From assembly GCF_032121415.1 (NCBI RefSeq), contig NZ_CP135079.1:1612001-1676000 (forward strand): a stretch of 64,000 bases of DNA, in the 5' to 3' direction. Positions 49,775-60,651 of the stretch are shown here, one piece after another (within the stretch, counting starts at the first letter, position 1; every line of letters starts with the position of its first letter). The position numbers and the translations under genes are program-made. The notes under the pieces are model-generated. The model did not search any database. It saw nothing but the letters and a program-made list of their open reading frames with translations, and was not told the DNA's origin. Source of the DNA: Streptomyces parvus (GTDB lineage Bacteria > Actinomycetota > Actinomycetes > Streptomycetales > Streptomycetaceae).

Positions 49775-51862
49775 TCAGAGCTGTAGTTCGGTGCGCAGGG
49801 CGGCAGCGAGGCCGACCTCGGCGTTGTCCGACTGGCCGCGCTCGAAGGCCCGCTGGTACGCCTCGTCGCCGACGGCCGCCCGCGCCTGGCGTTCGCACCG
49901 CTCGCGGACCGGGGCCAGCTCGGGTGTGCCGCGCTGGGGGTGGCCGACCATCCGCCAGTACGCGTGCCCGGTGCCGTAGACCCGGGCGGCCTGGGCACCG
50001 GCGCCCTGGGCGGCGATGGCGGCGGCCAGGAGGTCCAGGCCCAGTGCGATGCCGAAGCTGTCGCGGAGCCGGTGCTTGCCCGCGAGCATCGCCCGGGCGT
50101 GCGTGGCGGAGGCCTCCGGGCGGCCCTGGAGCAGGGCGATCAGGGCGAGCTGGTAGTCCGCGTAGGAGCGGGTCCAGAACTCACCGGCGCGTTCGCAGGC
50201 GCGGCGCAGCGCGGTGGCCGCCGCCTCGGACTCGGCGAGCCGGCCCAGCGCGGTGAGCGCGAAGACGGTGACGAGGCGACAGCGCAGCCGGTGGCCGGAG
50301 TCCACGGGGACGCCCTCGGTCATCCGCAGGACGCGCCCGGCCGCCTCCAGGGCCGCCGCGGGCTCCCCGGTCATCAGCCGGGTGAGCCCGGAGAGGTACG
50401 TGGCGCCGAGCATGCCCTCGTCGTCCCGGTCGTACAGAGCGGTGGCCGTGCAGAGCGCCCCGTACTTCTCGGCGGTCGCGAAGTCGCTCTGGAGCAGGGC
50501 CGCGACGCCGAGGACCCACTGCAGCCTGGTCCGGTGGGGTCCCTCGGCGGGGCCCGCGTCCAGGGCGCGCTGGGCGTAGTTCCGGGCTTCGGAGAGGTGG
50601 CCGCAGCAGGCCCAGAAGAAGCCGACCCGGCCCGCCATCTCCTGGGCCCCCTCGACGTCGTGGGCGAGCAGGTGCTCCAGGGCCGCGCACAGGTCCAGGT
50701 GGGTGTCGGACACCTTGTGGTACCAGGACACCTGGTCCGGTCCGGTCCAGCCCTCGTGGGCGCGGCGGGCGAGGCCGAGGAAGCTTCCGGCGTGCCGGTC
50801 GGCGGCGGCGCGGGCCTCGCCCAGCTCGGCGAGCCACATCCGGCCGTACTCGCGCAGCGTGTCGAGCATCCGGTAGCGGTCGCCGTCGCGCTGGACGACG
50901 GACTGGGCGACGAGCCCCTGGAGCGCCCGGTCCACCTCGTCGGGGGTGAGCGGTCCCCCGGCGCAGACCTCGCGGGCGACCTCCGCGTCGAAGTCGGTGC
51001 GCAGCGGGGTGAGCCTGGCCCACAAAAGGCGCTCCAGCGGGGTGCACAGCTCGTGCGACCAGCCGATGGCGGTGCGCAGGGTGCGGTGGCGGCGGGGCCA
51101 GACGTTCTCGTCGGCGAGGAGGTCGAGGCGGGAGCCGCCGGGGGCGAGGGCGACGGTGCCGTTCCGGGTGTCGAAGCGGGTGCCGATCCGGGTGGCGAGC
51201 TGGGCCACGCTGTGCCGGCCGATGCCCGCGGCGGCCAGTTCGATGGCGAGCGGGATGCCTTCGAGGCGGCGGCAGATCTCGGCGGCGGCCGCCTCGTCCC
51301 CGGGGGCGTCGAGGCCGGCCCGGGGGTCGGTGGCGCGCAGCCGGTCGGCGAAGAGCTGGAGGGCGTCGGGCGCGCCGTCGACCGGGAGCGGCGGCACCTC
51401 GACGACGTGCTCGCCGCGGGTGCCGAGCGGCTGCCTGCTGGTGACCAGGACGGTCAGGCCGATCGAGGTGGTCAGGATTTCGGCGAGCAGGTGGGAGCAG
51501 GGTCCGCGGAGGTGTTCGGCGGAGTCGAGGACCAGCAGGAGGTGCTTGTCGCCGAGCCATTCGCAGAGCGCCTCGACGGGCATGCGAAGGGTGTGGTCGG
51601 CGAGTCCGACCGCGTCCGAGACGGTGGGGAGCAGCAGCCGGTCGTCGTAGAGCGGGGAGAGGTCGGCCCACCATGCGCCGTCCGGGTAACGGTCGGCGAC
51701 CGCGCGGGCCGCCCGGAGCGCGAGCCGGGTCTTGCCGACCCCGCCGGGGCCGATCAGGGTGGTCATCCGCCGGGTGGTCAACGCGGTGTGCAGCCGGGCC
51801 AGTTCGGCCCGCCTCCCGACGAAGCTGCTCGTCTCCTCGGGAAGGTATCCCACCTTGGTCAT
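49775..51862 (-). CDS. NB-ARC/TPR regulator lacking an output domain (AfsR-like ATPase)
   Basis: A 695-residue protein. The N-terminal ATPase has SSFVGRRAELARL, P-loop LIGPGGVGKTRLAL near 38-50, LLLVLDSAEHL (Walker B), LVTSRQPLG and CRRLEGIPLAIELAAA, the order of AfsR/SARP-type STAND ATPases. From about 370 onward are TPR-like helices. Relatives normally carry an N-terminal SARP or C-terminal LuxR helix-turn-helix; neither is present here. The ATG at 51862 has GGACGG 5 nt upstream. It lies between the iron-regulated gene and the pullulanase terminator; target unknown. Confidence 0.85.
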   Translation of the reverse strand: MTKVGYLPEETSSFVGRRAELARLHTALTTRRMTTLIGPGGVGKTRLALRAARAVADRYPDGAWWADLSPLYDDRLLLPTVSDAVGLADHTLRMPVEALCEWLGDKHLLLVLDSAEHLRGPCSHLLAEILTTSIGLTVLVTSRQPLGTRGEHVVEVPPLPVDGAPDALQLFADRLRATDPRAGLDAPGDEAAAAEICRRLEGIPLAIELAAAGIGRHSVAQLATRIGTRFDTRNGTVALAPGGSRLDLLADENVWPRRHRTLRTAIGWSHELCTPLERLLWARLTPLRTDFDAEVAREVCAGGPLTPDEVDRALQGLVAQSVVQRDGDRYRMLDTLREYGRMWLAELGEARAAADRHAGSFLGLARRAHEGWTGPDQVSWYHKVSDTHLDLCAALEHLLAHDVEGAQEMAGRVGFFWACCGHLSEARNYAQRALDAGPAEGPHRTRLQWVLGVAALLQSDFATAEKYGALCTATALYDRDDEGMLGATYLSGLTRLMTGEPAAALEAAGRVLRMTEGVPVDSGHRLRCRLVTVFALTALGRLAESEAAATALRRACERAGEFWTRSYADYQLALIALLQGRPEASATHARAMLAGKHRLRDSFGIALGLDLLAAAIAAQGAGAQAARVYGTGHAYWRMVGHPQRGTPELAPVRERCERQARAAVGDEAYQRAFERGQSDNAEVGLAAALRTELQL

Positions 51863-51937
51863 CATCACCGTCCGCACGCTGGGGCAGGGGGCGCCGGTGA
51901 GCCGACCGCTCCGGGCGGGATCCCGCCACGCGAACCG

Positions 51938-51979
51938 GGCCGGTCCCGGCCACCCCCGTCGGGGTGGCCGGGACCGGCC
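51938..51979. terminator. terminator after the pullulanase gene
   Basis: Perfect 19-bp stem (51938-51956 with 51961-51979) and 4-nt loop, starting 70 bp after the pullulanase stop on the minus strand. It is one of the strongest hairpins in the window. Confidence 0.9.
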
Positions 51980-52048
51980 GGACGGTGCCGGGGACGGCTG
52001 TCGCGGCTCCGTTGCCGACGTCTGCCGTCACCGTAGTGCCGTGGGAGG

Positions 52049-55000
52049 TCAGCGCAGGGTGAAGACGGCCGCGGTGCGTCCCGGTACGGTGAAAGTGGCT
52101 GATTTGCCGTCGTACCTGGCTCGTTTGACAGTAAGGTCCGCGCCCTTGGCCTGGACCGGGTGCAGCGCGTACGTCTTCCCCGCCGGTGCGGCGAGCCGCT
52201 GGGTGGCGGCGTCCGGGGCGGCGTTGAGGACGACGACGAGCTTGCCGAGGCGCATGGTGATCACGCCGGGGGTCTCGTCCTTGCCGGAGAGCGGGAAGGA
52301 CAGGGCGGACTGCACCTGGTCCGCGGTGCGCAGGGAGAACTCCTTCTCGGTGGAGCGGATGGCGAGCAGGTCGCGGTAGGCGGCCGAAGCCCCGTCGATC
52401 TCGGCGCAGTCGGGGGCGATGGTGCCGGTGGCGGCCAGGAGCGGCTTGGCGTACGACCACTTGTCCCGGTTGTCGGCGGCGGGCGGGAGACCCCGGCCGA
52501 AGCCGTTGCCGTCGCGGCAGTCCCAGTGCAGGGCGTTGAACCAGTCGCCGCTGTCGTAGGAGTTGCGGTCCAGGGACTTGGAGCGCAGCAGGTCGGTGCC
52601 CGCCTGGGAGAGCGAGGGCCCCTGGGAGAGGACGGAGGCGGCCATCGCGACCACCTGGGCCCTGGCCCGCTCGGCGGCCGTGGAGTCGGCCGGGAGCTTG
52701 AAGGCGAGGGCGTCGAAGAGGGTCTCGTTGTCGTGGGCGTCGGAGTAGGCGAGCGCGTCGCCGGGTGCGGCAGCGTATCCGGCCGGCGCCCCGTTGTAGT
52801 CGACGTCGGCGCCCTTGACCGTACGCCCGGAGGTGTCGGTGAAGGTGTAGCCGGCGAGGTTGCCGGTGAGGCCGACCTTGATCAGGTCCTGGTAGTGCAG
52901 CAGCCGGGCCTTCTGCTCGGCCCGGGCGCCGTTGGCGGGCGAGGAGTTGGGGTCGGTGTAGAGGCCGGAGGCGAAGCCCTGGACGCCGGGGTCCTCGTCG
53001 AAGGGGCCGCCACCGCGCACGGCGTCGCGGGCCCGGTCGGAGAAGGTGGCGATGCCGGTGCCGGCCATGTTCTTCTGGGTGGCCTGGACGAAGCGGGCGT
53101 CGTCCGCGATCTCGCCGAAGTTCCAGCCCTCCCCGTACAGGATGATCTTCTTGCCGTCGACGCCGTCCTCGGCGGGGGTGAGCCGGTCCAGCGCCTTGCG
53201 GACCGCAAGGATGTTGTCCTTGGGGTGGTGGCCCATCAGGTCGAAGCGGAAGCCGTCGACCTTGTACTCCTTGGCCCAGGTGACGACGGAGTCGACGACG
53301 AGCTTGCCCATCATGGTGTTCTCGGGGGCGGTGTTGGCGCAGCAGGTGGAGGTGGCGACGGTGCCGTCCTCCAGGAGCCGCTGGTAGTAGCCGGGCACGA
53401 TCTTGTCGAGCACCGACTTGTCGTCCTGCCCGGAGGCGACGGTGTGGTTGTAGACGACGTCCATGACGGTGCGCAGTCCGGCCTTGTTGAGACCCTGGAC
53501 CATCTGCCGGAACTCGACCGTGCGCTCGGTGCCGTCCGGGTCGGAGGCGTAGGAGCCCTCGGGGACGGTGTAGTGCAGCGGGTCGTAGCCCCAGTTGAAG
53601 CCGTCCTTTGCGGCGGCCTTGCTCACGCACTCCTGCTGCTTCTCGGAGTCGGGTGCGGAGGCGGTCAGGTCGCAGTCGGGCGTCGCCTGGTCCTTCTTCT
53701 TCTCCGGGATGGTCCCGATGTCGAAGACGGGCAGCAGGTGGACGTAGCTCGTGCCGGAGTCGGCGAGCTTCTTGAGGTGCCGCATGCCCTTCGAGCGGGT
53801 GTCGGTGAAGGCCCGGTACTCACCGGGGTGCTTCGCCGTGCGGTCCGTGACGGAGAAGTCCCGGACGTGCAGCTCCTGGATCTGGGCGTCCCGCAGCGGG
53901 GTGGCGGCGGGCTTCTTCAGACCGGACCAGCCGCGCGGCGCCAGCTCGGGGTCGGTGAGGTCGACGACGAGGCTGCGGGCGGAGTCGGCGGTCAGGGCGG
54001 TGGAGTAGGGGTCGGTGACCCTGTTGGTCACCACCTTCTGGACGGTGGGGGCCCAGACGGTCACGGCGTACCGGTAGGGCTTGCCCTGCCAGCTCTTCCT
54101 TCCGGTGACGGACCAGACGCCGGTGCGGTCGTCGCGCTTCATCGGGACGGTACGGCCGTCGAGTTCGAGGGCGACGGCCTGTGCGGTGGGGGCCCAGACG
54201 GAGAGGGTGGGCGTCTTCTCGCGGAAGACCGGGCCGAGTTCGGCCGAGGCGGCCTTCCTGCCGTACAGGTCGTCCAGGATTCCGGCCGTCTGTACGCCGG
54301 TGGCGGCGAGCAGGGCCCCGTTGGCGGCGCGCTGGGTGGCGATCAGCTGGCCCCGCAGGGACTCGCGGACGCGGTCGCGGTCGCGGGCGTCGACGGTGAA
54401 CGCCGGATAGTCCTTCAGGTGGGGGAACTCGGCCTTCTGGGCGTCGCTCAGCTCGCCCTGCTGGAGCCGCAGCCACTGCCCCTCCTCGGAGAGCGCCCCG
54501 TCGACGACGGAGATGCCGCCCTTCTTCGCGTACACGAGCTGCTGGCTGGTGGCGTCGGTGGTCTTCACCTTCCAGACGACGGTGTCGGCGTCGATCCACT
54601 GCGCCTCGGCCCTGGACAGGTCGGGGGCCGCGCCGCCGCCGGTCTGCGGGAGGAGGTAGCCGGGCTTGCCGCCGAGCATCCAGACCTCGTGGCCGTAGGT
54701 GGCGAGGTCGAGGGACTGGTCGCTGGGCAGGTCCTTCTCGTCGCCCTTGTGCAGGATGTAGCCGAGGCTGGTGGCGCCGTCGACGAGAGGCACCTCGAAG
54801 GTGACCCCGTAGGCGTCCTTCTTCACCGGCATCAGCGGCTCGGCCCAGTCGGTGGGTTCCCTGGCACCGGTCCAGGTGTGCAGCCCCCAGCCGTCGTAGT
54901 TCCCGTCCGGACGGTGGTAGTGGAGGACGGCCTTGGTGGTGTCCTGCGGCGGGGTCTCGGGGGCTTCGGCCGTCTGCCCGTCCTTGCCCTGCTCGATCCA

Positions 55001-57367
55001 GACCTGTCCGGTCACGCCGAGGTCGATGGTCCGCTGCGGTCCGTCGGCCGTGCCGTTCTTCTCGACGGTGTACGGGACGGAGTCGGTGCCCTTCTCCAGG
55101 TCGATCCAGGCGAACGCGCCGTAGGCGTCCCGCCCGATGAACGCGGCGGTCTTCCCCCCGGCCTTGAGCTGCCAGCCGTCGTAGTCGCCGTCGGGGCGCT
55201 GGTAGTGGACGACGGCCCGGTCGCGCTCGACGGCGACGGGCTTGCCGGGCGGCGGCGCCTGACCGGCGGTGGTGGACGCCAGGGCGCTGGAGGTGCGGCC
55301 GGTGCGGTCGACGACGACGGCCTTGTAGCGCAGCGGGGTGCCCGCCTTCACCGTCGCGTCGAGGTGCTGGGTGACCCGGTACGGGGCGTGGTCGGCGGTG
55401 CCGAGCGTCTGCCACGTGCCGTTGCCGACCTGGGCGGCGAAGACGACCCGGTTGAGCTGTCCGCCGTCCACGTCGGCGGCGATCCCGACGGTGCCGGTGG
55501 CGCCGGCGGCGGGGACCTTCAGCGAAACCGCGGGCTTGGCGGCGGGGGCGCCGACGGCCTTGTCCGCCTTGAGCACCAGGCTGGTCAGGGCGGGCACGGT
55601 GACGGTGACCTTCTTGTCCTTGCCACTGCGGACCGTGCCGGAACCGCCGTACAGGGTACGGAAGTTCATCTCGGTCGACTCGGTGGCGAGCTGGACCTCC
55701 CTCGGGCTCGCGCTGTTGTTGGAGGCGACGAGGTACTCGTACGGCCGCTCGGTCGCGATGCGCGAGGTGGCGTACACCGAGCCGTCCGCGAGCCGCTCGA
55801 TCTGGGTGCCGTCCCGCAGTGCCGGGTGCTCCTCGGTGAGCTGGGAGAGCGCGGCGATGGAGCGGTAGACGGGGTGCTTCGTGTCGTACGCGTCCGAGGC
55901 GTGGGTCCGGTCGGTGCCGAGCTGGTCGTCGTCGAGGTAGTCGGCTGTCTTCGAGGCGAAGAGGGTCTGGCGGGAGTCCTTGTCGCCGCCCGCGCCGGTG
56001 AAGCCCTGCTCGTCGCCGTAGTAGACCACCGGGTTGCCGCGGCCGAGGAACATCAGCTCGTTGGCGAGCCGGGCCCGCTTCAGCAGCTCGGCGTCATCGG
56101 CCTTGGGGTTGTCCTGCCTGAGGAAGGTCCCGATCCGGCCCATGTCGTGGTTGCCGAGGAAGGTGACCTGCTCGTAGGCGTTGGCCTTGCCGGTGGTGTA
56201 GCGGAAGTCGTTGCCGTACACCGAGGCGAGCTTCTCGGCCGGAGCGCCCTGGGAGGCGAACTGCCGGACGGCGTCCTGGAACGGGAAGTCCAGCGTGGAG
56301 TCCAGGCGGCCCCGGGTCACGTACGGGGATGTGACCTCGGTGTCGGCGGAATAGACCTCGCCGAACATGAAGAAGTCGTCCCGGCCGCGCTTGGCCGCGT
56401 ACTCGTCGAGCGCGGTGGCCCACTGGGTCCAGAAGTCCAGGTCGACGTGTTTGACGGTGTCGATGCGGAAGCCGTCGATGTCGAAGTCGCGGACCCACTT
56501 CTCGTAGATCTTCTCCATGCCCCTCACGACCTCGGGACGCTCGGTCCACAGGTCGTCGAGCCCGGAGAAGTCGCCGTACTCGTTGGACTCTCCGGCCCAC
56601 GTCGAGTCGCCCCGGTTGTGGTACATGGTGGGGTCGTTGAGCCAGGAGGGCACCTTCTTTCCGGTGCCGGGGGCCTGCACCGGGGTGTACGGGAAGGAGC
56701 CCCGGTCCACCTTCTCGACGCCCTCGCGGTCGTCGAACGGGCGGCCGTCCTGGTCGAGGTAGGGGAAGGCGCCCTTGGGCTTGTAGCCGTAGGCCTTCTC
56801 CGCGTGGTCGACGGTGTCGGCGGTGTGGTTGGTGATGACGTCGAAGAAGACCTTCATGCCCTTGGCGTGGGCCTTGTCGATCAGCTTCTCCAGGTCGGCG
56901 TTGGTGCCGAAGTGCGGGTCGACCTGGGTGAAGTCGGTGATCCAGTAGCCGTGGTAGCCCGCCGACGCGTCCTTGCCGGTGCCCTGGACGGGCCGGTTCT
57001 TGAAGATCGGCGCCATCCAGATGGCGGTGGTGCCGAGTCCCTTGATGTAGTCGAGCTTCCGAGTGAGCCCCTTGAGGTCGCCGCCCTGGTAGAACCCCTT
57101 GTCGGTGGGGTCGTAGCCGTGGTCGAGACGTGAACCGGTCAGCCCGCCCCGGTCGTTGGAGGCGTCGCCGTTGGCGAAGCGGTCGGGCAGCACGAAGTAG
57201 AACTGCTCGCGCGTCAGGTCGTGCCGGGCCGGCTCACGGGCGAGCTCGGCGTCCGAGGGCGGGGCCGGCGGCCGGGGTGACGCGGCGGCCGTGGCCGCCG
57301 GGACGACGGGCAGCAGCGCCGCGCACAGGGCGGCCACCGCCCCTCGCCTGAGGGTGGTTCGGGACAC
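52049..57367 (-). CDS. pulA: secreted bifunctional alpha-amylase/pullulanase with two CBM41 modules
   Basis: A giant secreted starch enzyme of 1772 residues that should cut both alpha-1,4 and alpha-1,6 bonds. Domain order: signal peptide (1-30, ending ATAAASP), GH13 alpha-amylase (about 45-530; nucleophile in [11 protein letters not shown] near 300, acid/base in MFGEVYS near 335, third Asp in LGNHDMGR near 406), beta-sandwich and Ig-like spacer, CBM41 modules near 715-805 and 810-905 ([10 protein letters not shown] and [10 protein letters not shown]), a CBM48-like module near 1055-1150, and a second GH13 of pullulanase type with [11 protein letters not shown] near 1374, YGEGWNFG near 1415 and [10 protein letters not shown] near 1545. 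GTG 57367 begins the signal peptide; GGAG lies about 9-10 nt upstream. It follows the amylase gene across a hairpin. Confidence 0.94.
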   Translation of the reverse strand: MSRTTLRRGAVAALCAALLPVVPAATAAASPRPPAPPSDAELAREPARHDLTREQFYFVLPDRFANGDASNDRGGLTGSRLDHGYDPTDKGFYQGGDLKGLTRKLDYIKGLGTTAIWMAPIFKNRPVQGTGKDASAGYHGYWITDFTQVDPHFGTNADLEKLIDKAHAKGMKVFFDVITNHTADTVDHAEKAYGYKPKGAFPYLDQDGRPFDDREGVEKVDRGSFPYTPVQAPGTGKKVPSWLNDPTMYHNRGDSTWAGESNEYGDFSGLDDLWTERPEVVRGMEKIYEKWVRDFDIDGFRIDTVKHVDLDFWTQWATALDEYAAKRGRDDFFMFGEVYSADTEVTSPYVTRGRLDSTLDFPFQDAVRQFASQGAPAEKLASVYGNDFRYTTGKANAYEQVTFLGNHDMGRIGTFLRQDNPKADDAELLKRARLANELMFLGRGNPVVYYGDEQGFTGAGGDKDSRQTLFASKTADYLDDDQLGTDRTHASDAYDTKHPVYRSIAALSQLTEEHPALRDGTQIERLADGSVYATSRIATERPYEYLVASNNSASPREVQLATESTEMNFRTLYGGSGTVRSGKDKKVTVTVPALTSLVLKADKAVGAPAAKPAVSLKVPAAGATGTVGIAADVDGGQLNRVVFAAQVGNGTWQTLGTADHAPYRVTQHLDATVKAGTPLRYKAVVVDRTGRTSSALASTTAGQAPPPGKPVAVERDRAVVHYQRPDGDYDGWQLKAGGKTAAFIGRDAYGAFAWIDLEKGTDSVPYTVEKNGTADGPQRTIDLGVTGQVWIEQGKDGQTAEAPETPPQDTTKAVLHYHRPDGNYDGWGLHTWTGAREPTDWAEPLMPVKKDAYGVTFEVPLVDGATSLGYILHKGDEKDLPSDQSLDLATYGHEVWMLGGKPGYLLPQTGGGAAPDLSRAEAQWIDADTVVWKVKTTDATSQQLVYAKKGGISVVDGALSEEGQWLRLQQGELSDAQKAEFPHLKDYPAFTVDARDRDRVRESLRGQLIATQRAANGALLAATGVQTAGILDDLYGRKAASAELGPVFREKTPTLSVWAPTAQAVALELDGRTVPMKRDDRTGVWSVTGRKSWQGKPYRYAVTVWAPTVQKVVTNRVTDPYSTALTADSARSLVVDLTDPELAPRGWSGLKKPAATPLRDAQIQELHVRDFSVTDRTAKHPGEYRAFTDTRSKGMRHLKKLADSGTSYVHLLPVFDIGTIPEKKKDQATPDCDLTASAPDSEKQQECVSKAAAKDGFNWGYDPLHYTVPEGSYASDPDGTERTVEFRQMVQGLNKAGLRTVMDVVYNHTVASGQDDKSVLDKIVPGYYQRLLEDGTVATSTCCANTAPENTMMGKLVVDSVVTWAKEYKVDGFRFDLMGHHPKDNILAVRKALDRLTPAEDGVDGKKIILYGEGWNFGEIADDARFVQATQKNMAGTGIATFSDRARDAVRGGGPFDEDPGVQGFASGLYTDPNSSPANGARAEQKARLLHYQDLIKVGLTGNLAGYTFTDTSGRTVKGADVDYNGAPAGYAAAPGDALAYSDAHDNETLFDALAFKLPADSTAAERARAQVVAMAASVLSQGPSLSQAGTDLLRSKSLDRNSYDSGDWFNALHWDCRDGNGFGRGLPPAADNRDKWSYAKPLLAATGTIAPDCAEIDGASAAYRDLLAIRSTEKEFSLRTADQVQSALSFPLSGKDETPGVITMRLGKLVVVLNAAPDAATQRLAAPAGKTYALHPVQAKGADLTVKRARYDGKSATFTVPGRTAAVFTLR

Positions 57368-57401
57368 GGAGGGTGCTCCTCGGCTGATGTCAGGAGGTGG
57401 G

Positions 57402-57434
57402 CCGCGGGCCGGTGGCGCCGCCACCGGCCCGCGG
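57402..57434 (-). terminator. hairpin between amylase and pullulanase genes
   Basis: Perfect 15-bp stem (57402-57416 with 57420-57434) and 3-nt loop in the 82-bp gap. It would end or reduce amylase transcripts before the pullulanase gene. Confidence 0.8.
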
Positions 57435-57449
57435 AGAAGGGGGTACGGG

Positions 57450-59177
57450 TCAGCCGCGCCAGACGTCGGCGGTGAGCGTGACCTTCCCGGAGGCCGGGAC
57501 GGTGGCGGTGCGGTTGGCGCCGCTCTCCCAGGTGACGTTGCCGGCCGCGTCCTTGCGGACGTACTTGTAGGCGAACGTGGTCCCGGCGGGCAGGGCCACG
57601 TCCAGCTTCCACACGGGGTACGCGGCCGGGTCGAGCTTGGGGGCGTTCGCCGGGTTCCAGTTGCCGAGGGCGGCCTGGTCGCCGGTGACGTGGATGTTCT
57701 GACCGGGCTGGGTGGTGGCGTTGACGCCGAAGGAGGCGCCGGAGGAGCCGTTGCCGGGGCCGGGGTTCGTGCCGCCGCCCCCGGAGCATGTACGGGCGCC
57801 CGTGTGCAGGGCGACGGCGGTGCCGGCCGGGACGGTGGCGGTGAACTGGCCGGAGCCGTTGACGGTGACGCCCTTGCCGGACTGGACGTCGCAGTAGTCA
57901 CCGGCGGGCAGCGAGGTCTGGAAGGTCCGGTTCAGCGCGGAGCCCTCGTGGTTGATGGCGACGTACGCCTTGTTCCCGCGGCCGAAGGCGATCTGGTCGC
58001 CGCCGTTGTCCCACCAGTTGGTGACGGCCTGGCCGCGTGCGGTGTTGCGGAAGCCGACCATGGAGGAGATCTCGCGCCAGGCGTGCTGGCACTTCCAGCC
58101 GTCGCTGTAGCAGGCGTTGACCTGTCCGCCGCCGGGCGGTCCGGCGTCGTGGTCGCTGAACTCGTAGCCGGAGTGGACGTCCGGGGAGCCGTAGGGGTAG
58201 GCCAGCATGAAGACGTTGGCGAGGGTGTAGGCGGAGCCGTTCTTGTAGTTGAGGGTGTCGCCGCCCCGCTCGGTGTCGTGGTTGTCGACGAAGACGCCGG
58301 ACTTGCCGGACGCCATGAAGCCCCAGCCCTCACCGAAGTTCTTCAGGTGCGCGAGGTTCTCGTTGAGGAAGACCTGCTTGAGGCTCCGCCCGTAACGGAA
58401 CTCCTGGACGTCCCCGGTGCCGAGGTATTCGGAGGGCGAGACGGCTTCGCCGGCCCCGTGGATCGCCTCCTGCTTCCAGTAGACGTTCGGGTTGGCCAGC
58501 CGGGACTTGATGTCGGCCAGGTCGGCGGCGGGCATGTGCTTCGCGGCGTCGATGCGGAAGCCGTCCACGCCGAGCGAGAGCAGGTCGTTGAGGTATCCGG
58601 CGATCTTGCCGCGTACGTAGTCCTCGCCGGTGTCCAGGTCGGCGAGGCCGACCAGTTCGCAGTTCTGGACGTTGCCGCGGTCGTTGTAGTTGCTGATCTG
58701 GGACCGGCAGTCGTCCATGTCGGCGCCGGAGTAGAGGCCCGGGTAGTCGTACTTCGTGTACGCGGAGCCGCCGGTGCCGGTGCCGTTGCCCGCCGCCATG
58801 TGGTTGATGACGGAGTCCGCGACGACCTTCACGCCCGCCGAGTGACACGTGTTGACCATGGCGGAGAAGGCGGCCCGGTCACCGAGACGGCCGGCGATCC
58901 TGTAACTGACGGGCTGGTAGGAGGTCCACCACTGGCCGCCCTGGATGTGCTCCTGGGGCGGCGAGACCTGGACGTAGCCGTAGCCCGCCGGACCGAGGGT
59001 GTCCGTGCATGCCTTGGCTATGGAGGCGAACTTCCACTCGAACATCACGGCGGTGACGTCCTTGTCGCCCGGAGCGGCGGCCTGCGCGGGGGACGCGGCG
59101 CCGAATCCGGTGGGGACGACGAGGGCGGCGGCGCCGGCCACGAGGGCGAGCGCGGCAGACAGTGGTCTGCGGGCCAT
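57450..59177 (-). CDS. aml: secreted alpha-amylase (GH13) with C-terminal CBM20
   Basis: A 575-residue exported endo-amylase of the classical Streptomyces type. Signal peptide 1-34 ([10 protein letters not shown] junction), catalytic barrel about 40-380 with [10 protein letters not shown] near 118, nucleophile D210 in [13 protein letters not shown]237 in WKQEAIHG and D301 in [11 protein letters not shown], then domain C to about 460. A Gly/Pro linker leads to a CBM20 starch-binding domain (about 474-575, [29 protein letters not shown]). The upstream 430 bp carry MalR/LacI-type palindromes. It provides maltodextrins for import by MalEFG. Confidence 0.96.
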   Translation of the reverse strand: MARRPLSAALALVAGAAALVVPTGFGAASPAQAAAPGDKDVTAVMFEWKFASIAKACTDTLGPAGYGYVQVSPPQEHIQGGQWWTSYQPVSYRIAGRLGDRAAFSAMVNTCHSAGVKVVADSVINHMAAGNGTGTGGSAYTKYDYPGLYSGADMDDCRSQISNYNDRGNVQNCELVGLADLDTGEDYVRGKIAGYLNDLLSLGVDGFRIDAAKHMPAADLADIKSRLANPNVYWKQEAIHGAGEAVSPSEYLGTGDVQEFRYGRSLKQVFLNENLAHLKNFGEGWGFMASGKSGVFVDNHDTERGGDTLNYKNGSAYTLANVFMLAYPYGSPDVHSGYEFSDHDAGPPGGGQVNACYSDGWKCQHAWREISSMVGFRNTARGQAVTNWWDNGGDQIAFGRGNKAYVAINHEGSALNRTFQTSLPAGDYCDVQSGKGVTVNGSGQFTATVPAGTAVALHTGARTCSGGGGTNPGPGNGSSGASFGVNATTQPGQNIHVTGDQAALGNWNPANAPKLDPAAYPVWKLDVALPAGTTFAYKYVRKDAAGNVTWESGANRTATVPASGKVTLTADVWRG

Positions 59178-59607
59178 GTCTTTCCTCCTGCGGGTGGGGG
59201 AAACGCGGGTGACGGTGCAGCCTCAGTCGGCAACGCGCCATGCCCTCAAGGCTTCTGAAGGTTCTTGCTGCAAGAATGCAAACCTTGCCGCGGAGCAGAC
59301 CGTACGAGCCCTCCCCCTGCCGGTCAACCCTTTGGACACACGCTGCTCATATCCGCGAAACGAAGCAGTTTTCTTCCTGCAAGGTCTTTCGCAAGATATT
59401 GCGGGCCTGTTACGTTGCCTTCGACTCCGGTCCGGTCGGCCGAGGGTTCCGGTCCCGTCTCGCGGTTCCGGACTCCACGCGCCCGGCCGGCCGGGCCGGT
59501 CACGACAAGAGAGGCACCCGGAGTCGCTACAACTCCCCGCCGGCCCTTCCTGGGCCGACTCCTGGTGCCTCTCCTGTACGTGTCCCCCGCGGCCCCGCCG
59601 GACCGCT
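59178..59607 (-). promoter_or_regulatory. amylase upstream region with LacI-type operators
   Basis: A gene-free 430-bp region. Nearest the amylase gene is TTCTTGC-T-GCAAGAA (59262-59276), a perfect palindrome 85 bp before the ATG. Further up are TTCTTCCTGCAAGG (59371-59384), a degenerate copy, and TCTTTCGCAAGA (59385-59396), a near-palindrome with the central CG of LacI-family operators. The tract 59260-59420 is the most A/T-rich of the region and should contain the promoter. The MalR-like protein encoded just upstream is the likely ligand. The region ends in the terminator of that gene. Confidence 0.75.
59509..59573 (-). terminator. terminator after the MalR-like gene
   Basis: 18-bp inverted repeat with one mismatch (59509-59526 with 59556-59573; arms GAGAGGCACC...GGTGCCTCTC), with a smaller GGCCC/GGGCC hairpin inside, 35 bp after the regulator stop. 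Confidence 0.85.
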
Positions 59608-60651
59608 CTACACGCGCGCCGCCGCGGTCGAGCCCCGTACGACCAGCTCCGGCTGGAAGACGTACTCCGTGCGCTGCACCGGGCTCCCGCCGATCTCCTC
59701 CAGCAGCGCCCCCACCGCGGCCGCCGCCATCGCCTGCACGGGCTGGCGCACGGTGGTCAGGGGCGGGTCGGTGAACGCGATGAGCTGGGAGTCGTCGAAG
59801 CCGACGACCGAGACGTCGCGCGGTACGTCCAGTCCCCTCCCCCGCGCGGCGCGGACCACGCCCAGCGCCATCAGGTCGCTGCCGCAGACGATGCCGGTGC
59901 ACCCCGCGTCCAGCAGGGCGCCCGCCGCCACCTGGCCGCCCTCGACGCTGAACAGGGTGGAGCAGACGAGCGTTTCGGCCTCGGACCGGTCCATGCCGAG
60001 CACCGAGGCGGCCGCCTCCACGAACCCGTCCCGCTTGCGGCGGGAGGGGACGTAGCGCTGCGGGCCGATGGCCAGGCCGATCCGGCGGTGGCCGAGGTCG
60101 GCGAGGTGCTGGAGGGCCATCCGTACGGCAGCGTTGTCATCGGGCGAGACGAACGGGGCGCTGATGCGCTCGTTGTACCCGTTGATCAGGACGAACGGCA
60201 CGCCGCGCTCGGAGAGCGCGGCATACCGTCCGGGGTCGGCGGAGGTGTCCGCGTGCAGCCCGGACAGGAAGACGATGCCGCCGACGCCGCGCTCGACGAG
60301 CTGCTCGACGAGTTCGTCCTCGGTGGCCCCGCCCGGGAGCTGGGTGCAGAGCACGGGGGTGTAGCCGTGCCCGGCCAACACCTGTTCGACGGACTGCGCG
60401 AACGCCGGGAAGATCGGGTTGGTGAGCTCGGGCGTCACCAGACCGATCAGTCCGGCGCTGCGCTGCCGCAGCCGTACGGGGCGTTCGTAGCCCAGGATGT
60501 CGAGCGCCGCGAGCACCCGCTGACGCGTGGAGTCCGCGACGCCCTGCTTCCCGTTCAGGACCCGGCTGACCGTCGCCTCGCTGACCGCCGCCTGTCCGGC
60601 GATGTCGGAGAGGCGGGGCGCGGCGGTGGTCCTGGGCGCGGGGAGTGTCAC
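59608..60651 (-). CDS. MalR/Reg1-like LacI-family repressor
   Basis: A 347-residue LacI/GalR regulator: HTH and hinge at 12-62 (RLSDIAGQAAVSEATVSRVLNGKQGVADSTRQRVLAALDILGYERP), then a periplasmic-binding-protein-like sensor with LIGLVTPELTNPIFPAFAQSVEQVL and VSVVGFDDSQLIAFTDPPLTTVRQP. The first 150 residues are close to what I recall of Streptomyces MalR/Reg1, which represses amylase and maltose genes. MalR normally lies upstream of malE, so this copy after aglA may be a paralogue. GTG 60651 overlaps the aglA TGA (GTGA), so both are cotranslated. Confidence 0.9.
   Translation of the reverse strand: MTLPAPRTTAAPRLSDIAGQAAVSEATVSRVLNGKQGVADSTRQRVLAALDILGYERPVRLRQRSAGLIGLVTPELTNPIFPAFAQSVEQVLAGHGYTPVLCTQLPGGATEDELVEQLVERGVGGIVFLSGLHADTSADPGRYAALSERGVPFVLINGYNERISAPFVSPDDNAAVRMALQHLADLGHRRIGLAIGPQRYVPSRRKRDGFVEAAASVLGMDRSEAETLVCSTLFSVEGGQVAAGALLDAGCTGIVCGSDLMALGVVRAARGRGLDVPRDVSVVGFDDSQLIAFTDPPLTTVRQPVQAMAAAAVGALLEEIGGSPVQRTEYVFQPELVVRGSTAAARV

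Noticed and set aside
52160..57133. A 1657-codon open frame on the plus strand opposite the pullulanase gene
   Set aside because: It is a GC-bias shadow: the minus strand has clear GH13 motifs and third-position bias, while the plus reading is low-complexity Gly/Val/Leu without domains. Similar long frames opposite aceE (11378-14443) and the amylase gene (57291-59258) were dropped for the same reason.
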